Shown here piece after piece: positions 37,667 through 48,521 of a DNA stretch of 64,000 nucleotides. The stretch lies in contig NZ_QORI02000003.1 of assembly GCF_003325755.1 (NCBI RefSeq), positions 1 through 64,000 on the forward strand, written 5' to 3'. The DNA comes from Pseudomonas sp. SST3. GTDB lineage: Bacteria; Pseudomonadota; Gammaproteobacteria; Pseudomonadales; Pseudomonadaceae. The notes beneath the pieces are model-generated. The model did not search any database. It was not told the origin of the DNA and saw nothing but the letters and a program-made list of their open reading frames with translations. Position numbers and translations under genes: made by a program. Each line of letters starts with the position of its first letter. The stretch's first letter is position 1.

Positions 37667-39454
37667 ATGCTGTCCATACCTACCCGGCGAACCTTCATCA
37701 AGAGCCTGGCTGCCGGTAGCATCGTTGCCGGCCTGGGCGTTTGGCGTCAGCCCGTATGGGCGGTGGCGCGCCATGGCCAATCAAGCGATCAGGGCGTGCT
37801 TGCGGGCACCGAATTCGATCTGACCATCGATTCGCTCGGGGTCAATTTCAGCGGTCGCGAACGCACCGCGATGGCGATCAACGGAAGCATTCCCGGCCCG
37901 CTGCTGCGCTGGCGCGAAGGCGATACCGTGACGCTGCGTGTACACAATCGACTGCCGCAGGACACCTCTATCCACTGGCACGGCATCCTGTTGCCGGCCA
38001 ACATGGACGGCGTACCCGGCTTCAGCTTCGCCGGGATCGCACCGGATGGCATGTACGAGTACCGCTTCAAGGTGAAACAGAGCGGCACCTACTGGTACCA
38101 CAGCCACTCGGCCTTCCAGGAGCAGCTCGGTGTCTATGGGCCGCTTGTGATCGATCCACAGGAGCCCGAGCCATTCGGATACGAGCGTGACTATGTTGTG
38201 ATGCTCACCGACTGGACCGATGAAAGCCCGGCGCGGGTACTGGACAAGCTGAAGAAGCAATCCGATTACTACAACCGCGGTCGCCGCACGCTGGGTGACT
38301 TCATCGACGACGTCGCCGACCAGGGTTGGAGTGAAACCCTGAGTAATCGCTGGGCCTTGGCGAAAATGAAGATGACGCCCACCGACCTCGCCGATATCAG
38401 CGGCGCCACCTACACCTATCTGCTCAACGGTTATGCACCGGACGACAACTGGACCGGTCTGTTCGAGCCGGGCGAGCGGGTCCGCCTGCGCCTGATCAAC
38501 GGCTCGGCCATGAGCTATTTCGACTTTCGCATTCCCGGCCTCAAACTCGTTGTTGTCGCAGTAGATGGCCAGAATGTCGAGCCGGTGGAGGTCGACGAAC
38601 TGCGGTTGGCGGTAGCCGAGACCGTCGACGTTATCGTCGTGCCGGATGGCAGCCAGGACGCCTACACCCTGTTCGCCCAATCGATGGACCGCAGCGGCTA
38701 TGCTCGCGGCACGTTGTCGGTGCGCCAAGGCCTGAGCGCGCCGGTACCGCAGCCCGATCCACGGCCCGAGCTGAGCATGGAAGACATGGGCCATGGCGAT
38801 CATGGCTCGCATGTTGCCGGCACCGAGCCGCCGCCGATGGATCACGGGGCCATGAACCACGGCGAAATGGACCACAGTCAGATGGATCATTCCACCATGA
38901 GTCACGGCGATGCCGAGCGCAGCAGCTCGATGCAGGCCCACCCGGCTAGCGAAAACGGCAACCCGCTGGTGGACATGCAGACCATGATGCCACTGCCGAA
39001 ACTGGACGATCCGGGTATCGGTCTGCGCGACAATGGCCGCCGTGTCTTGACCTACGCGGATCTGCGCAGCACCTTCGCCGATCCGGATGGCCGCGAGCCG
39101 ACGCGCACCATCGAGCTGCACCTGACCGGCCACATGGAGCGCTTCGCCTGGTCATTCGACGGCATTCCCTTCACCGATGCCGAGCCTATCCGCCTGAAGT
39201 ATGGCGAGCGCGTGCGTTTCGTGCTGGTCAACGACACCATGATGCACCACCCCATCCATCTGCACGGGTTGTGGAGCGATCTGGAGGATGCGCACGGCCA
39301 GTTTCAGGTGCGTAAGCACACCATCGACATGCCACCCGGTTCGAAACGCAGCTACCGCGTCACCGCCGATGCCCTCGGGCGCTGGGCCTATCATTGCCAC
39401 ATGCTGATGCACATGGACCTTGGCATGTTCCGCGAAGTCCGTGTCGAAGAATGA
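37667..39454 (+). CDS. copA: Multicopper oxidase CopA
   Basis: CopA oxidises Cu(I) and binds copper in the periplasm. The 595-aa protein has a Tat signal (RRTFIKSLAAG) and three cupredoxin domains with the copper ligand motifs SIHWHGIL, YWYHSHSAF, HHPIHLHGLW and YHCHMLMHMDLGM. Between domains, at about residues 370-430, is a Met/His-rich tract (MDHGAMNHGEMDHSQMDHST) that probably binds extra copper. Length fits the plasmid-type CopA family. It starts 140 bp after the DUF411 gene. No cop-box was found, so control may come from an upstream promoter. Confidence 0.95.
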   Translation: MLSIPTRRTFIKSLAAGSIVAGLGVWRQPVWAVARHGQSSDQGVLAGTEFDLTIDSLGVNFSGRERTAMAINGSIPGPLLRWREGDTVTLRVHNRLPQDTSIHWHGILLPANMDGVPGFSFAGIAPDGMYEYRFKVKQSGTYWYHSHSAFQEQLGVYGPLVIDPQEPEPFGYERDYVVMLTDWTDESPARVLDKLKKQSDYYNRGRRTLGDFIDDVADQGWSETLSNRWALAKMKMTPTDLADISGATYTYLLNGYAPDDNWTGLFEPGERVRLRLINGSAMSYFDFRIPGLKLVVVAVDGQNVEPVEVDELRLAVAETVDVIVVPDGSQDAYTLFAQSMDRSGYARGTLSVRQGLSAPVPQPDPRPELSMEDMGHGDHGSHVAGTEPPPMDHGAMNHGEMDHSQMDHSTMSHGDAERSSSMQAHPASENGNPLVDMQTMMPLPKLDDPGIGLRDNGRRVLTYADLRSTFADPDGREPTRTIELHLTGHMERFAWSFDGIPFTDAEPIRLKYGERVRFVLVNDTMMHHPIHLHGLWSDLEDAHGQFQVRKHTIDMPPGSKRSYRVTADALGRWAYHCHMLMHMDLGMFREVRVEE

Positions 39455-39465
39455 AGGGGATCCCT

Positions 39466-39783
39466 ATGAACAATTCCACGCGCAATAGCCTGGTCGCGTT
39501 CGGCCTGGTCGCGGCCTTGCAGCTAACTGCCGCTCAAGCGCAAGTTGAACACGACGACCATCACCGGGATGACGCCCCGTCGACGCAGAACAGCCCGCAA
39601 CTCCATCAGCCAGACCGGAAGCACGGCGAGATGATGAATCAGGAAGGCATGGATCACGACCGGATGATGCAGATGCACGAACAGCACATGGGTCAGGGGA
39701 TGAATCACGGCAACATGGGCAAGGGTCAGATGCAAAGCGATAAGCCCGTAGGGCCCAGCAAGGGCCCGCACCATGACCACTAA
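39466..39783 (+). CDS. Met/His-rich periplasmic protein
   Basis: The 105-aa protein has a signal peptide ([17 protein letters not shown]) and a mature part that is mostly Met, His, Gln and Asp, with [20 protein letters not shown] as its core. Such tracts bind Cu(I)/Cu(II). The start at 39466 has AAGGGGA upstream. It lies 11 bp after copA and overlaps the copB start by 11 bases. It resembles the Met/His-rich N-terminal part of CopB proteins, so it may be a split-off or duplicated copper-binding arm. Function is inferred from composition and place. Confidence 0.75.
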   Translation: MNNSTRNSLVAFGLVAALQLTAAQAQVEHDDHHRDDAPSTQNSPQLHQPDRKHGEMMNQEGMDHDRMMQMHEQHMGQGMNHGNMGKGQMQSDKPVGPSKGPHHDH

Positions 39784-40723
39784 GTTGCCGATGGTCGTCG
39801 CGTTCAGTCTGGCCGCGGCGACGAGCCAGGCGCAAGAGGCCATGGATCACTCGGGCCATGCTGGACATGGCGGCCACGCGCCAGCGCCCAAGACCGAGAT
39901 GGACCATGGCCGTACAGATGCTGATCATGGCCAGGTGGATCATCACACCATGAACCACTCAAGCCATGAGATGCCGCGCCCTCCTGAAACAGGCATTCCG
40001 CCTGGACAGGCGACGCGTGCGCCGGTCCCGACCCTCAGGCCCGCCGATCGCAACGCCGTGTTCCCGGAGCTGCCAGAGCACCGAATGCATCAGGGTGGCA
40101 TCCACTTCATGTTCGTCGCCGAACAGCTGGAATGGCAGGACGCCGACGACGGCAGTGCGCTGGCCTGGGATTTCAGCGGCTGGGCCGGCGGCGACATCGA
40201 TCGCCTGGCGTTTCGTTCGGAAGGCGAGCGGACCGACGGCCATATCGAGGAGGCGGAGCTGCAATTACTCTGGAGCCACGCTATCGGTCCCTGGTGGGAA
40301 ACCGTCGCCGGCCTGCGCCAGGACTTCAAGCCCGGCTCGCCACAGACCTGGGCGGCTTTCGGCGTACAGGGAATGCCGCTGTATGGGTTGGAAACCGAAG
40401 CCACCGCTTTCATCGGTGAAGGCGGCCAAACCGCGCTACGCCTGGAAGCCGATTACGACATCTTGCTGACCCAGCGCTGGGTGTTGCAGCCCGCCGCTGA
40501 GCTCAACCTGCATGGTCGCAATGACGAACCGCGCGGGGTCGGCTCTGGCCTAAGCGAGGCCAGCGTCGGGTTGCGCCTTCGCTATGAGATCAGCCGGCAA
40601 TTCGCGCCGTACGTGGGGGTAAGCTGGAGCCGCGCGTACGGTAGCAGCGCCGAGCTGCAGCGTGCCGAAGGTGAAGACACAAGCGAAGCTCGCCTGCTGG
40701 CAGGTATCCGATTCTGGTTCTAA
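39773..40723 (+). CDS. copB: Copper resistance protein CopB
   Basis: The 316-aa protein has a signal peptide ([14 protein letters not shown]), a Met/His-rich stretch at about residues 23-65 ([12 protein letters not shown]) and a CopB outer-membrane domain from about residue 105 ([19 protein letters not shown], then [25 protein letters not shown]). It ends [11 protein letters not shown], an outer-membrane-type end with terminal Phe. CopB is thought to bind or export copper at the outer membrane with CopA. It overlaps the preceding Met/His-rich gene by 11 bases. Confidence 0.92.
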   Translation: MTTKLPMVVAFSLAAATSQAQEAMDHSGHAGHGGHAPAPKTEMDHGRTDADHGQVDHHTMNHSSHEMPRPPETGIPPGQATRAPVPTLRPADRNAVFPELPEHRMHQGGIHFMFVAEQLEWQDADDGSALAWDFSGWAGGDIDRLAFRSEGERTDGHIEEAELQLLWSHAIGPWWETVAGLRQDFKPGSPQTWAAFGVQGMPLYGLETEATAFIGEGGQTALRLEADYDILLTQRWVLQPAAELNLHGRNDEPRGVGSGLSEASVGLRLRYEISRQFAPYVGVSWSRAYGSSAELQRAEGEDTSEARLLAGIRFWF

Positions 40724-40735
40724 ATAGGCCGGCCC

Positions 40736-41413
40736 ATGCTCAAGACTCTTGTGACGTTGCTGTTGGCTGTCCTTGCGATCGTGCTGATCGGCACGGCAGT
40801 GGTGTATTCCGGCGTGATAAACGTCGCCGCGGATGATCCACACAGCTCACCGGTTCACGCGCTGCTCGAAGTGGCTCGGGAGCGTTCGATTGCGGTTCGT
40901 GCCGAGGGCATCGAGGTGCCAGACCTAAACGATCCGGAGCTGATCCGCTCGGGCGCTGGCAACTACGATGCCATGTGCGTCGCCTGCCATCTCGCCCCAG
41001 GTGTCGCTGGCACCGAGCTGAACCAGAACCTCAACCCGGCGCCGCCAGACCTCACCAATCGTGACCGGCCGGACGATCCCGCCAGCGATTTCTGGGTCAT
41101 CAAACACGGCATCAAGGCCACCGGGATGCCAGCCTGGGGCAAGAGCGTGGCCGACCCTTACATTTGGGGATTGGTCGCGCTTCTGGAGCAACTGCCGTCG
41201 CTGACTGCGATGGATTACCGGGCGCTGGTGGCGACAAGCGATGGCCATCAGCACGGCGGTGGAGAGATGGCCCCGCTCGATCACAATGACGAGCATCCCG
41301 ATACAGACGATCGTCCGGCGGGCAAGGATCAGGCAGACACTCACCAAAAGGCCGAGCCGGCAACCAACCCCGAAGGCCACCATCGCGCCGACGGCAGCGA
41401 GCACATGCACTGA
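40736..41413 (+). CDS. Membrane-anchored cytochrome c with His-rich tail
   Basis: The 225-aa protein has one N-terminal membrane helix (LLLAVLAIVLIGTAVVYSG), a c-type haem motif CVACH at residues 81-85, and a likely Met ligand in IKATGMPAWGK. The last 50 residues are rich in His, Asp and Glu (HQHGGGEMAPLDHNDEH), suggesting metal binding. It lies 12 bp after copB and probably belongs to the operon. A cytochrome here could pass electrons from CopA-type oxidation or from copper reduction; this is inference. The domain is of the class I cytochrome c type. Confidence 0.82.
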   Translation: MLKTLVTLLLAVLAIVLIGTAVVYSGVINVAADDPHSSPVHALLEVARERSIAVRAEGIEVPDLNDPELIRSGAGNYDAMCVACHLAPGVAGTELNQNLNPAPPDLTNRDRPDDPASDFWVIKHGIKATGMPAWGKSVADPYIWGLVALLEQLPSLTAMDYRALVATSDGHQHGGGEMAPLDHNDEHPDTDDRPAGKDQADTHQKAEPATNPEGHHRADGSEHMH

Positions 41414-41453
41414 TATGCTGCCACCGCCAGGTTTCGTGAACCCGCGTCGCGAA

Positions 41454-44030
41454 CTAGCTCTGCGGGGCGGCTGCTAGAGGCGCCTTGCTCCGATCGGGCT
41501 GACGGGAAGCATCGCGCCAAACCTGATAGCGCTGGTCCTGCCAGATCCGATGGTGCAGCCGTGCCATCCCGTCCGGGTCATTGAGCAGACGCCAACGTGC
41601 CGCTTCAGCCGCGCCGGTGGGGCCGGCATCGAGGACCTGCTGGATGCGCTGCTCGCGCAGCATTTCAGCACCGGCCACCACCTTGGCATGCCGCGCCCGT
41701 GCCATTCCACATACCAGAGCGTTGAAGATCGGGTCCACGGTCGCCGCGATAAAGCCGTCGTGCAGGGCATTGTCCTGATTTTCTCGCGTGTAGCGATCGG
41801 TCGAAGCCAGCTCCTGCGGCGGATTGAACTCCTCGGGAATCAGGAACAGCTTGCGGCGAAAGGCCGCGAGGCCAAGACCGGTGCGGCTGGTGATCACCGA
41901 CACTGGCGCCGACAGGATCAGCGACACCACGATCGGCGCCAGCCACCACAGAAATGCCGGATCGAGCCAGGCCACCAGTGCCGTCCAGAGCACACCCAGC
42001 AGCATCTGCGAACCGTGCCGACGTAGGGCTTCGCCCCAGGGTGTGGCGTTATCGGCGCGCTGCGGCGAGTTCCACTGCACCGACCATCCCAGAAACGCAG
42101 CGGTGACGAATACCGTGTGAAACAACATGCGCACCGGTGCCGCCAACATCGAGAACAGGGTTTCCAGCAGCATCGACAGCAGCAGGCGGATGCGCCCACC
42201 GTACTCGTGCGCGCCCTGAATGCAGATCAACAACACGCTCAGCAGCTTGGGCAGAAACAGCAGCGTCAGCGTCGCGGAAAACAAGGCAATGGCTTCCTCC
42301 GGATGCCATTGCGGCCACAACGGATACAACTGATTCGGCTGTAGGAAATACTCAGGCACCATCAGGGTGTGAATCGCCAGCAGCCCGGTCGACAGTGCCA
42401 GAAAGACGAACCAGAGCGGGGCCGACAAATAGGACATAACCCCTGTGAGAAACACGAAACGATGCACGGTGTGCATGCCCTTGACCAGGAACAGCCGGAA
42501 ATTCATCAGGTTGCCATGGCACCAGCGGCGGTCGCGCTTGAGTTCATCGAGCAGATTGGGCGGTAGCTCCTCGTAGCTGCCCGGCAGATCATAGGCAATC
42601 CACACGCCCCACCCCGCCCGCCGCATCAGTGCCGCCTCGACGAAGTCGTGGGAAAGGATGTCACCCGCAAATGAGCCTTTTCCTGGCAGCGGCGCCAGGG
42701 CGCAGTGCTCGATGAAGGGTTTGACCCGGATGATCGCGTTGTGCCCCCAGTAATGGGATTCCCCCAGCTGCCAGAAATTGAGCCCGGCGGTAAACAGAGG
42801 GCCATACACCCGCGTGGCGAACTGCTGCATGCGCGCATACAGCGTGTCCATACCCGACGCCTTGGGGGCGGTCTGGATGATACCGGCGCCAGGGTTGGCT
42901 TCCATCAGCCGCACCAGACTGGTCAGACATTCGCCGCTCATCACGCTATCGGCATCGAGCACCACCATGTAGCGATAGCTGCTGCCCCAGCGGCGGCAGA
43001 AGTCATCGATGTTGCCGCTCTTGCGCTTCACTCGGCGGCGACGGCGGCGGTAGAAGATATGGGCGAAGCCGTCGACCTCGCGGCACAGCTCCAGCCAGGC
43101 CTTCTGCTCGGCGACGCAGGTATCGGGATCGTTACTGTCGCTGAGCACGAAAATATCGAAATGCTCGAGCTGCCCGGTCGCCTTGAGTGACTCGTAAGTC
43201 GCGCGCAACCCGGCAAACACCCGCGGCACGTCTTCGTTGGCGATCGGCATCACCAGGGCGGTACGCGCCTCGCGCGGGATCGGTTCGTCACCGAGGGTGC
43301 TGGCGGAGATGTTGTAGCGATCACGGCCCTTGAGCAGCTGGAAGAAGCCCATCAGCGCAGTCCAGAAGCCCACCGAGACCCAGCAGAACAGCAACGCGAA
43401 CAGCAACAGGATGCTGGTCTGCACCACATAGGGAAGGATCTGCCGCGCCGACTCCTGCAGTGGCTGCTGGAACACCTCCTGAAGATCGACCAGCGCCCAG
43501 CCCTGGTAAGGCAGCACCGACTTCATATGCCAGGTGGCGATGACCGTCTGCACCAGCATCAAGGCCAGCAGGATTGTTCGGCGCACGGCCGCTACCTTGC
43601 GCCAGCCCGAGCGATCGGCGGACTGAGCAGGCGGCAGCTCCCCCGTGCGGTTTTTCTTGCGCAGAAAACGCCACCAACTCAGCCGCAGCACGTTGGTATG
43701 CCAAGGCTCAGGAACCATCCGGGTGCGCACGATCGGTGGCGTCGAGCGGATGCAGACGCGCCCCTGGTGATCATGTGTGAGCGCTCTGGCGCGCTCCAGG
43801 GTTTCGCCCCAACCGAGCCTCAGCCGTGCGGCGACCGATCCCAGCAGGTCGTTATCGCAAGGCTCAGGGTCGCTGGCAGTCGCCACGGTTCGGGCCAGAG
43901 CCCGGTGCACACCGTTCAGCTCGCCACCCTCGTGATCCACCTCGTTAATCAGGGTCTGGCGCCGTTCGGCATCTAGCGGTAGCTGGCCGATATAGCGCCC
44001 CGTAATCGAAGGCTCTCCTGGATTATTCAT
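41454..44030 (-). CDS. opgH: Glucans biosynthesis glucosyltransferase H
   Basis: OpgH makes the beta-1,2 backbone of osmoregulated periplasmic glucans from UDP-glucose and moves it across the inner membrane. The 858-aa protein has N-terminal helices, a GT2 domain with the DxD-type [12 protein letters not shown] and the later [11 protein letters not shown] (the Q/RxxRW motif), and several C-terminal helices. The start at 44030 lets the gene overlap the opgG stop by eight bases, so the pair is coupled. The frame back to 44075 is not needed. The product looks complete. Confidence 0.95.
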   Translation of the reverse strand: MNNPGEPSITGRYIGQLPLDAERRQTLINEVDHEGGELNGVHRALARTVATASDPEPCDNDLLGSVAARLRLGWGETLERARALTHDHQGRVCIRSTPPIVRTRMVPEPWHTNVLRLSWWRFLRKKNRTGELPPAQSADRSGWRKVAAVRRTILLALMLVQTVIATWHMKSVLPYQGWALVDLQEVFQQPLQESARQILPYVVQTSILLLFALLFCWVSVGFWTALMGFFQLLKGRDRYNISASTLGDEPIPREARTALVMPIANEDVPRVFAGLRATYESLKATGQLEHFDIFVLSDSNDPDTCVAEQKAWLELCREVDGFAHIFYRRRRRRVKRKSGNIDDFCRRWGSSYRYMVVLDADSVMSGECLTSLVRLMEANPGAGIIQTAPKASGMDTLYARMQQFATRVYGPLFTAGLNFWQLGESHYWGHNAIIRVKPFIEHCALAPLPGKGSFAGDILSHDFVEAALMRRAGWGVWIAYDLPGSYEELPPNLLDELKRDRRWCHGNLMNFRLFLVKGMHTVHRFVFLTGVMSYLSAPLWFVFLALSTGLLAIHTLMVPEYFLQPNQLYPLWPQWHPEEAIALFSATLTLLFLPKLLSVLLICIQGAHEYGGRIRLLLSMLLETLFSMLAAPVRMLFHTVFVTAAFLGWSVQWNSPQRADNATPWGEALRRHGSQMLLGVLWTALVAWLDPAFLWWLAPIVVSLILSAPVSVITSRTGLGLAAFRRKLFLIPEEFNPPQELASTDRYTRENQDNALHDGFIAATVDPIFNALVCGMARARHAKVVAGAEMLREQRIQQVLDAGPTGAAEAARWRLLNDPDGMARLHHRIWQDQRYQVWRDASRQPDRSKAPLAAAPQS

Positions 44031-45594
44031 GGATCGGAATTTGGTAGCTCCACGTTTCGGAAAGCGTCTTCTCACCTTCCACCAGGGCCGCCCGCAGCTC
44101 CACGGGTTGTTTGGGGTCGCGTACCTTCAACCGCAAGGTCAGGCGCCAGCCCTTGGTCACCGGGTTATGCCGCAGATTGTTCTCCACCAACTCGGCATTG
44201 TCACCGATGCTGACCCGCGTGCTTATCGGTGCGTCCGCAGCCCGCTCGGCCAGGTTGGGACCGACGAAGTCGACGATAAGCGCGGTACTGCCGTCGGGTT
44301 GGCGAATCAGGTTCGACTGTTTGACGTCGCCGGCAGACAGGCGCGTCTGGTCGACCCAGGCGAGCTCGGGATCATGCAGGGCCGGCTCGTCCATGGTGAA
44401 ATGCAGGCGATACTCGAAATTCAGCGGCTCGCCGGGCTCCGGCCGCTGCTCGGGTACCCAGAAGGCGACGATGTTGTCGTTGGTTTCATCCGGTGTGGGA
44501 ATCTCGATCAACTCCACCCGCCCCTTGCCCCAATCACCCCGGGGCTCGACCCAGCCACTTGGGCGCAGATCGTAGCGGTCATCAAGATCCTCGTAACGAC
44601 CAAATTCCCGGGTGCGTTGAAGCAGTCCGAAACCGCGCGGGTTCTCGACGCTATAGCTGCTGATCGATAGCCGCTTGGGGTTGTTCAATGGCCGCCAGAT
44701 CCACTCGTCATCGCCGGTATGGATCGCCAGCCCTTCCGAATCATGCAGCTGCGGACGGTAGTTGAGTAGTTCGCTTGGCTGATTGGCCCCGAACAGATAC
44801 ATGCTGGTGAGCGCGGCGATACCGAGCTTTTCCACCGGTTCGCGCAGATAGACGCGCGCCTGCACGTCGACCGTGCTGTCCTTGCCCGGCGTAACGACCA
44901 TTCGATAGGCACCGGTGGCGCGCGGTGAGTCCAGCAGCGCGTAGATCACCAGGTTGCGGCGATCGGCTTGTGGGCGTTCCACCCAGAACTCGCGAAAGCG
45001 CGGAAACTCCTCGCCGCTCGGCAGCGCCGTGTCGATCGCCAGCCCGCGCGCTGAAAGGCCATAGACCTGGTCCTTACCGACCACTCGAAAGTAGCTCGCG
45101 CCGAGCAAGGTCATCAGCTCGTCGGCCTTGTCCGCCTTGTTCAGCGGATAGAGCACCTTGAAGCCGGCGAAACCGAGATTTTCCAATGCCGCCGGCTCGA
45201 TCTCCACCTTGCCGAACTCGAACATTTCCGGCTCGTAGCGGATCTCCTTGACGCCTTTGGCGGTGATCTCGTTGATCTTGACCGGCACGTTGAAATGCAT
45301 GCCCTGATGGTAGAACTGCAGCTCGAACGGCGTCGGCGCGTCATGCCAGAGCGCCTTTTCGCCGCGAAAACGCAGCTGCTGATAGTCGGCGAATGCCATG
45401 TTGCGAAACACCGGCGGTAAATTGCTCTGCGGCGCGGCATAACCCTCCGCCGCCAGTTTTTCCGCCTTTTTCGCTACGTCATCGAGAGTGAATGCCCAGC
45501 CATGGCCGGCAAACAGTCCCACACACAGACTCAACGCCATTCCCAGCGCTCGACCTTTGCGAGCGCCTGTTTCGAAATGAAAGGTACGTGACAC
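44023..45594 (-). CDS. opgG: Glucans biosynthesis protein G
   Basis: OpgG is the periplasmic protein that shapes or branches the nascent glucan made by OpgH. The 523-aa protein has a signal peptide ([21 protein letters not shown]) and the family pattern [18 protein letters not shown] near the start, then [14 protein letters not shown]. The last eight bases overlap opgH. Length is normal for OpgG. Upstream lies a 230-bp gap before the GH3 gene, in which no clear promoter was found. Confidence 0.94.
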   Translation of the reverse strand: MSRTFHFETGARKGRALGMALSLCVGLFAGHGWAFTLDDVAKKAEKLAAEGYAAPQSNLPPVFRNMAFADYQQLRFRGEKALWHDAPTPFELQFYHQGMHFNVPVKINEITAKGVKEIRYEPEMFEFGKVEIEPAALENLGFAGFKVLYPLNKADKADELMTLLGASYFRVVGKDQVYGLSARGLAIDTALPSGEEFPRFREFWVERPQADRRNLVIYALLDSPRATGAYRMVVTPGKDSTVDVQARVYLREPVEKLGIAALTSMYLFGANQPSELLNYRPQLHDSEGLAIHTGDDEWIWRPLNNPKRLSISSYSVENPRGFGLLQRTREFGRYEDLDDRYDLRPSGWVEPRGDWGKGRVELIEIPTPDETNDNIVAFWVPEQRPEPGEPLNFEYRLHFTMDEPALHDPELAWVDQTRLSAGDVKQSNLIRQPDGSTALIVDFVGPNLAERAADAPISTRVSIGDNAELVENNLRHNPVTKGWRLTLRLKVRDPKQPVELRAALVEGEKTLSETWSYQIPIHE

Positions 45595-45827
45595 ATCGCC
45601 TCCTGAGCTATCACGATTACCGCCGACCGCCTTGCGGCCCGGTTTGCCCTCGTTGGTCTATCGCAGCGGGAAATGATTCCCTGCATAAACAAGCGAAGCG
45701 GCGAATCATCCCATGCCGCACAACCGCCGGATAGCTACCCGGAGAGGACTTTTTTCGGGTCGCCGGGCATCGCCGCGTCAAGCCGAACGAGCGGCTTCGC
45801 ACACCGCCCAACGACCACCGCGACGCA

Positions 45828-48119
45828 TCATTGCAAGGTGAATTGCCCTTGCTTCACGTGTTGCGAATCCAGCCCGATCTGCACTTCGAACTCACCCGGT
45901 TCGGCGACACGCTGCAGCTGCGCGTTAACGAATTTGAGATCATCCTCGTCGAGGCTGAAGCGGATCTCGCGCGCCTCGCCCGCTTTGAGGGCAACCTTGC
46001 GAAAAGCTCGGAGTTCCTTAACCGGACGGATCACCGAGGCCACCACATCGCGGATGTAAAGCTGCACGACGGTGGCGCCGTCACGCTGACCGGCATTGGT
46101 CAGCGTGACGCTTGCCCGCAGCCCGCCCTGACGTGACATCGTCGGGCTCGACAGGCGCACCTCGGACAATTCGAACTGCGTGTAGCTCAGGCCATAGCCA
46201 AAGGGATAAAGCGGGCCATTGGGCTCTTCGAAGTACTGCGAGGTGTAGTTGCCCGGTTTGCCCTCGACATACGGCCGGCCGACCCGCAGGTGGTTGTAGT
46301 AAGTGGGAATCTGGCCCACCGAGCGCGGAAAGGAAATCGGCAGCTTGCCGGAGGGGTTGTAGGCGCCAAACAGTACATCGGCTATGGCGTGACCGCCTTC
46401 GGTGCCGCTGAACCAGGTTTCCAGGACCGCATCGGCATTCGCCTTCGCCCAGTTGAGGTCCAGCGGACGGCCATTCATCAATACCAGCACCAGGGGTTTG
46501 CCGGTCTCCTTGAGCGCCTTCAGGAGTGCTTGCTGGCTGGGCGGAATCTGCAGGCTGGTACGGCTCGATGCCTCATGGGACATGCCTCGCGATTCACCCA
46601 CCGCGGCGACGATCACATCGGCCTGCTCGGCGATAGCCAGCGCTTCGGCAATCATCTCCTCGGGCGAGCGCGGGTCCTGCACAACCTCCGGGTTATCCCA
46701 GTTCAAGAAGTTCAGGTACTCGACCATGTGTGGGTCGTCGGTGATGTTGGCGCCACGTGCGTAACGCAGCACCGCGTCGTCGCCCAGCGCATCGAGCATG
46801 CCCTGCCGCAGCGTCACCGATTGCTTGGCCACACCCGCCGCGGACCAGCTGCCCATCATATCGACCGGCGAGTCTGCCAACGGACCGACCAATGCAATGG
46901 TCCCCCGCTTGCTCAGCGGTAGAGTCAGGTCATGGTTTTCCAGCAGCACAATCGACTGACGCGCGACTGTTCGTGCGGCCTCGCGGTGCAAGCGGCTTTC
47001 CGCATTGACGTCTTTCGGGTCATCGTCCGCGGAGCCGATGCGCCGAAACGGATCGTGAAACAGGCCCATGTCGTATTTGGCGCCCAGCACTTCGCGCACA
47101 GCCGTATCGATTTCACCAACCTTGACCTCGCCGGACTCCACCAGGCCCGGCAACTCCTGGCGATACAGCGAGTCGGCCATACTCATGTCGATACCGGCCT
47201 TGATCGCCAACCGGGCCGCCTCGCGACCGTCGCTCGCAACGCCATGACGCATCAGTTCGCTGATCGCGCCATGGTCACTGAGGGTCACGCCATCAAAGCC
47301 CCAGTCCCGTCGCAGAAGGTCCTGCAACAACCAGGTATTGGCGCTGGCAGGCACGCCATTGATGGCATTCAGCGCCACCATCACCCCACCCGCTCCCGCG
47401 TCGATCGCCGCACGATAAGGCGGGAGGAAGTCCTGATGCATGCGCATCGGGCTCATATCCACCACGTTGTAGTCGCGCCCGCCCTCGACCGCACCGTAGA
47501 GGGCGAAATGCTTGACGCTGGCGGTCACGCTGTCGGGAGCGGCCGGCGACTCGCCCTGATAGGCCCGGACCATGGTGCGAGCGATCTCTGACACCAGGTA
47601 GGGATCCTCGCCAAAGCCTTCGGATGTTCGCCCCCAGCGGGGATCGCGGGAAATATCGACCATGGGCGCGAAGGTCATGTCCAGGCCATCAGCGCTGGCC
47701 TCGATGGCCGACACGCGCCCGCTGGTGGCGATGGTGTCCATATCCCAGCTCGAAGCCAGCCCCAGCCCGATGGGAAAGATGGTCCGATGGCCGTGTACCA
47801 CGTCGTAGGCGAAGAAGATCGGTATCTTCATCCGGCTACGCAGCGCGGCTTCTTGCATCGGCCGGTTGTCATGTCGGGTGACCGTGTTGAAGGTACCGCC
47901 AATATGCCCTGCCGCCAGTTCTTCGAGAATGCGCGGGCGCGGCATGTCCTCGCCGATGCTGATCAACCGTAGCTGGCCAATTTTCTCTTTCAGGGTCATT
48001 CGCTCGATCAGGCTGGCGATAAAGGCCGGCTTGTCATCCAGCAAAGGGGACTGAGGCTCGGCGACGGCCGGCTGCAGCGAAAGACCTGCGATCAGACCGA
48101 GCAGATAAAGCCTTTTCAT
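45828..48119 (-). CDS. bglX: Periplasmic beta-glucosidase, GH3
   Basis: The 763-aa protein has a signal peptide (LLGLIAGLSLQPAVAE) and three GH3 parts: an (alpha/beta)8 barrel with the likely nucleophile in GVTLSDHGAIS, an alpha/beta sandwich (VGESRGMSHEASSR, probably holding the acid/base) and a C-terminal fibronectin-like domain (KELRAFRKVALKAGEAREI). It cleaves terminal beta-glucosides in the periplasm. Its place next to opgGH suggests action on periplasmic glucans, which is inference. The start at 48119 fits BglX length; the open frame to 48473 is extra. Confidence 0.93.
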   Translation of the reverse strand: MKRLYLLGLIAGLSLQPAVAEPQSPLLDDKPAFIASLIERMTLKEKIGQLRLISIGEDMPRPRILEELAAGHIGGTFNTVTRHDNRPMQEAALRSRMKIPIFFAYDVVHGHRTIFPIGLGLASSWDMDTIATSGRVSAIEASADGLDMTFAPMVDISRDPRWGRTSEGFGEDPYLVSEIARTMVRAYQGESPAAPDSVTASVKHFALYGAVEGGRDYNVVDMSPMRMHQDFLPPYRAAIDAGAGGVMVALNAINGVPASANTWLLQDLLRRDWGFDGVTLSDHGAISELMRHGVASDGREAARLAIKAGIDMSMADSLYRQELPGLVESGEVKVGEIDTAVREVLGAKYDMGLFHDPFRRIGSADDDPKDVNAESRLHREAARTVARQSIVLLENHDLTLPLSKRGTIALVGPLADSPVDMMGSWSAAGVAKQSVTLRQGMLDALGDDAVLRYARGANITDDPHMVEYLNFLNWDNPEVVQDPRSPEEMIAEALAIAEQADVIVAAVGESRGMSHEASSRTSLQIPPSQQALLKALKETGKPLVLVLMNGRPLDLNWAKANADAVLETWFSGTEGGHAIADVLFGAYNPSGKLPISFPRSVGQIPTYYNHLRVGRPYVEGKPGNYTSQYFEEPNGPLYPFGYGLSYTQFELSEVRLSSPTMSRQGGLRASVTLTNAGQRDGATVVQLYIRDVVASVIRPVKELRAFRKVALKAGEAREIRFSLDEDDLKFVNAQLQRVAEPGEFEVQIGLDSQHVKQGQFTLQ

Positions 48120-48521
48120 TGTTTGGATATTCCTTGGCATGCGAGGCGCTTGGGGCGATCCACTTGAAGTCCGGCATGGCCGGCTGAACACTTTTGCCGA
48201 GTATGGATATTCGGCCGCCTTACAACCAGCCGTATAGAGCTCAGAGCCAGCAGCCCGGACTGCGGAGTCTGCGGCGGGTTGCGGGTTACACCAACCAAGA
48301 CCAAGCGCATTCCCGACTGCCGGAGGCGCGCCCCCGCGGCAAATGTGCACTCGGGTCGAGCCAACACAGACGCTTCGCCCCAGGGAGGCTTCCTCACAAG
48401 TGCGATGGCTAGGGTGCTGACCTGCCCGAAGCGCGCCCTCGCGGCGAACCATGCCAAGAGCCCGCCCGACCATTCGAATGCGCGTGCCGGGACGTCATCG
48501 CCTGGTCAGCCCACGGACAGG
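48120..48521. other. Intergenic region upstream of bglX
   Basis: This 400-bp stretch should contain the bglX promoter and the end of the DUF3087 transcript. Long GC-rich open frames cross it on both strands but none has a ribosome site or family likeness. No terminator, repeat array or RNA gene was recognised. Confidence 0.5.

Noticed and set aside
38830..38930. Short tandem-like repeats in copA, at first glance like a small repeat array
   Set aside because: They encode the Met/His copper-binding tract (MDHGAMNHGEMDH) and are uneven in length, so they are protein repeats, not CRISPR.
43321..43976. Open frames on both strands within opgH
   Set aside because: They lie inside a well-conserved gene and lack their own ribosome sites or recognisable domains.
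48120..48473. N-terminal extension of the GH3 beta-glucosidase by 118 codons
   Set aside because: The BglX signal peptide starts at 48119 and the product then has normal family length; the extension reads as random GC-rich sequence.
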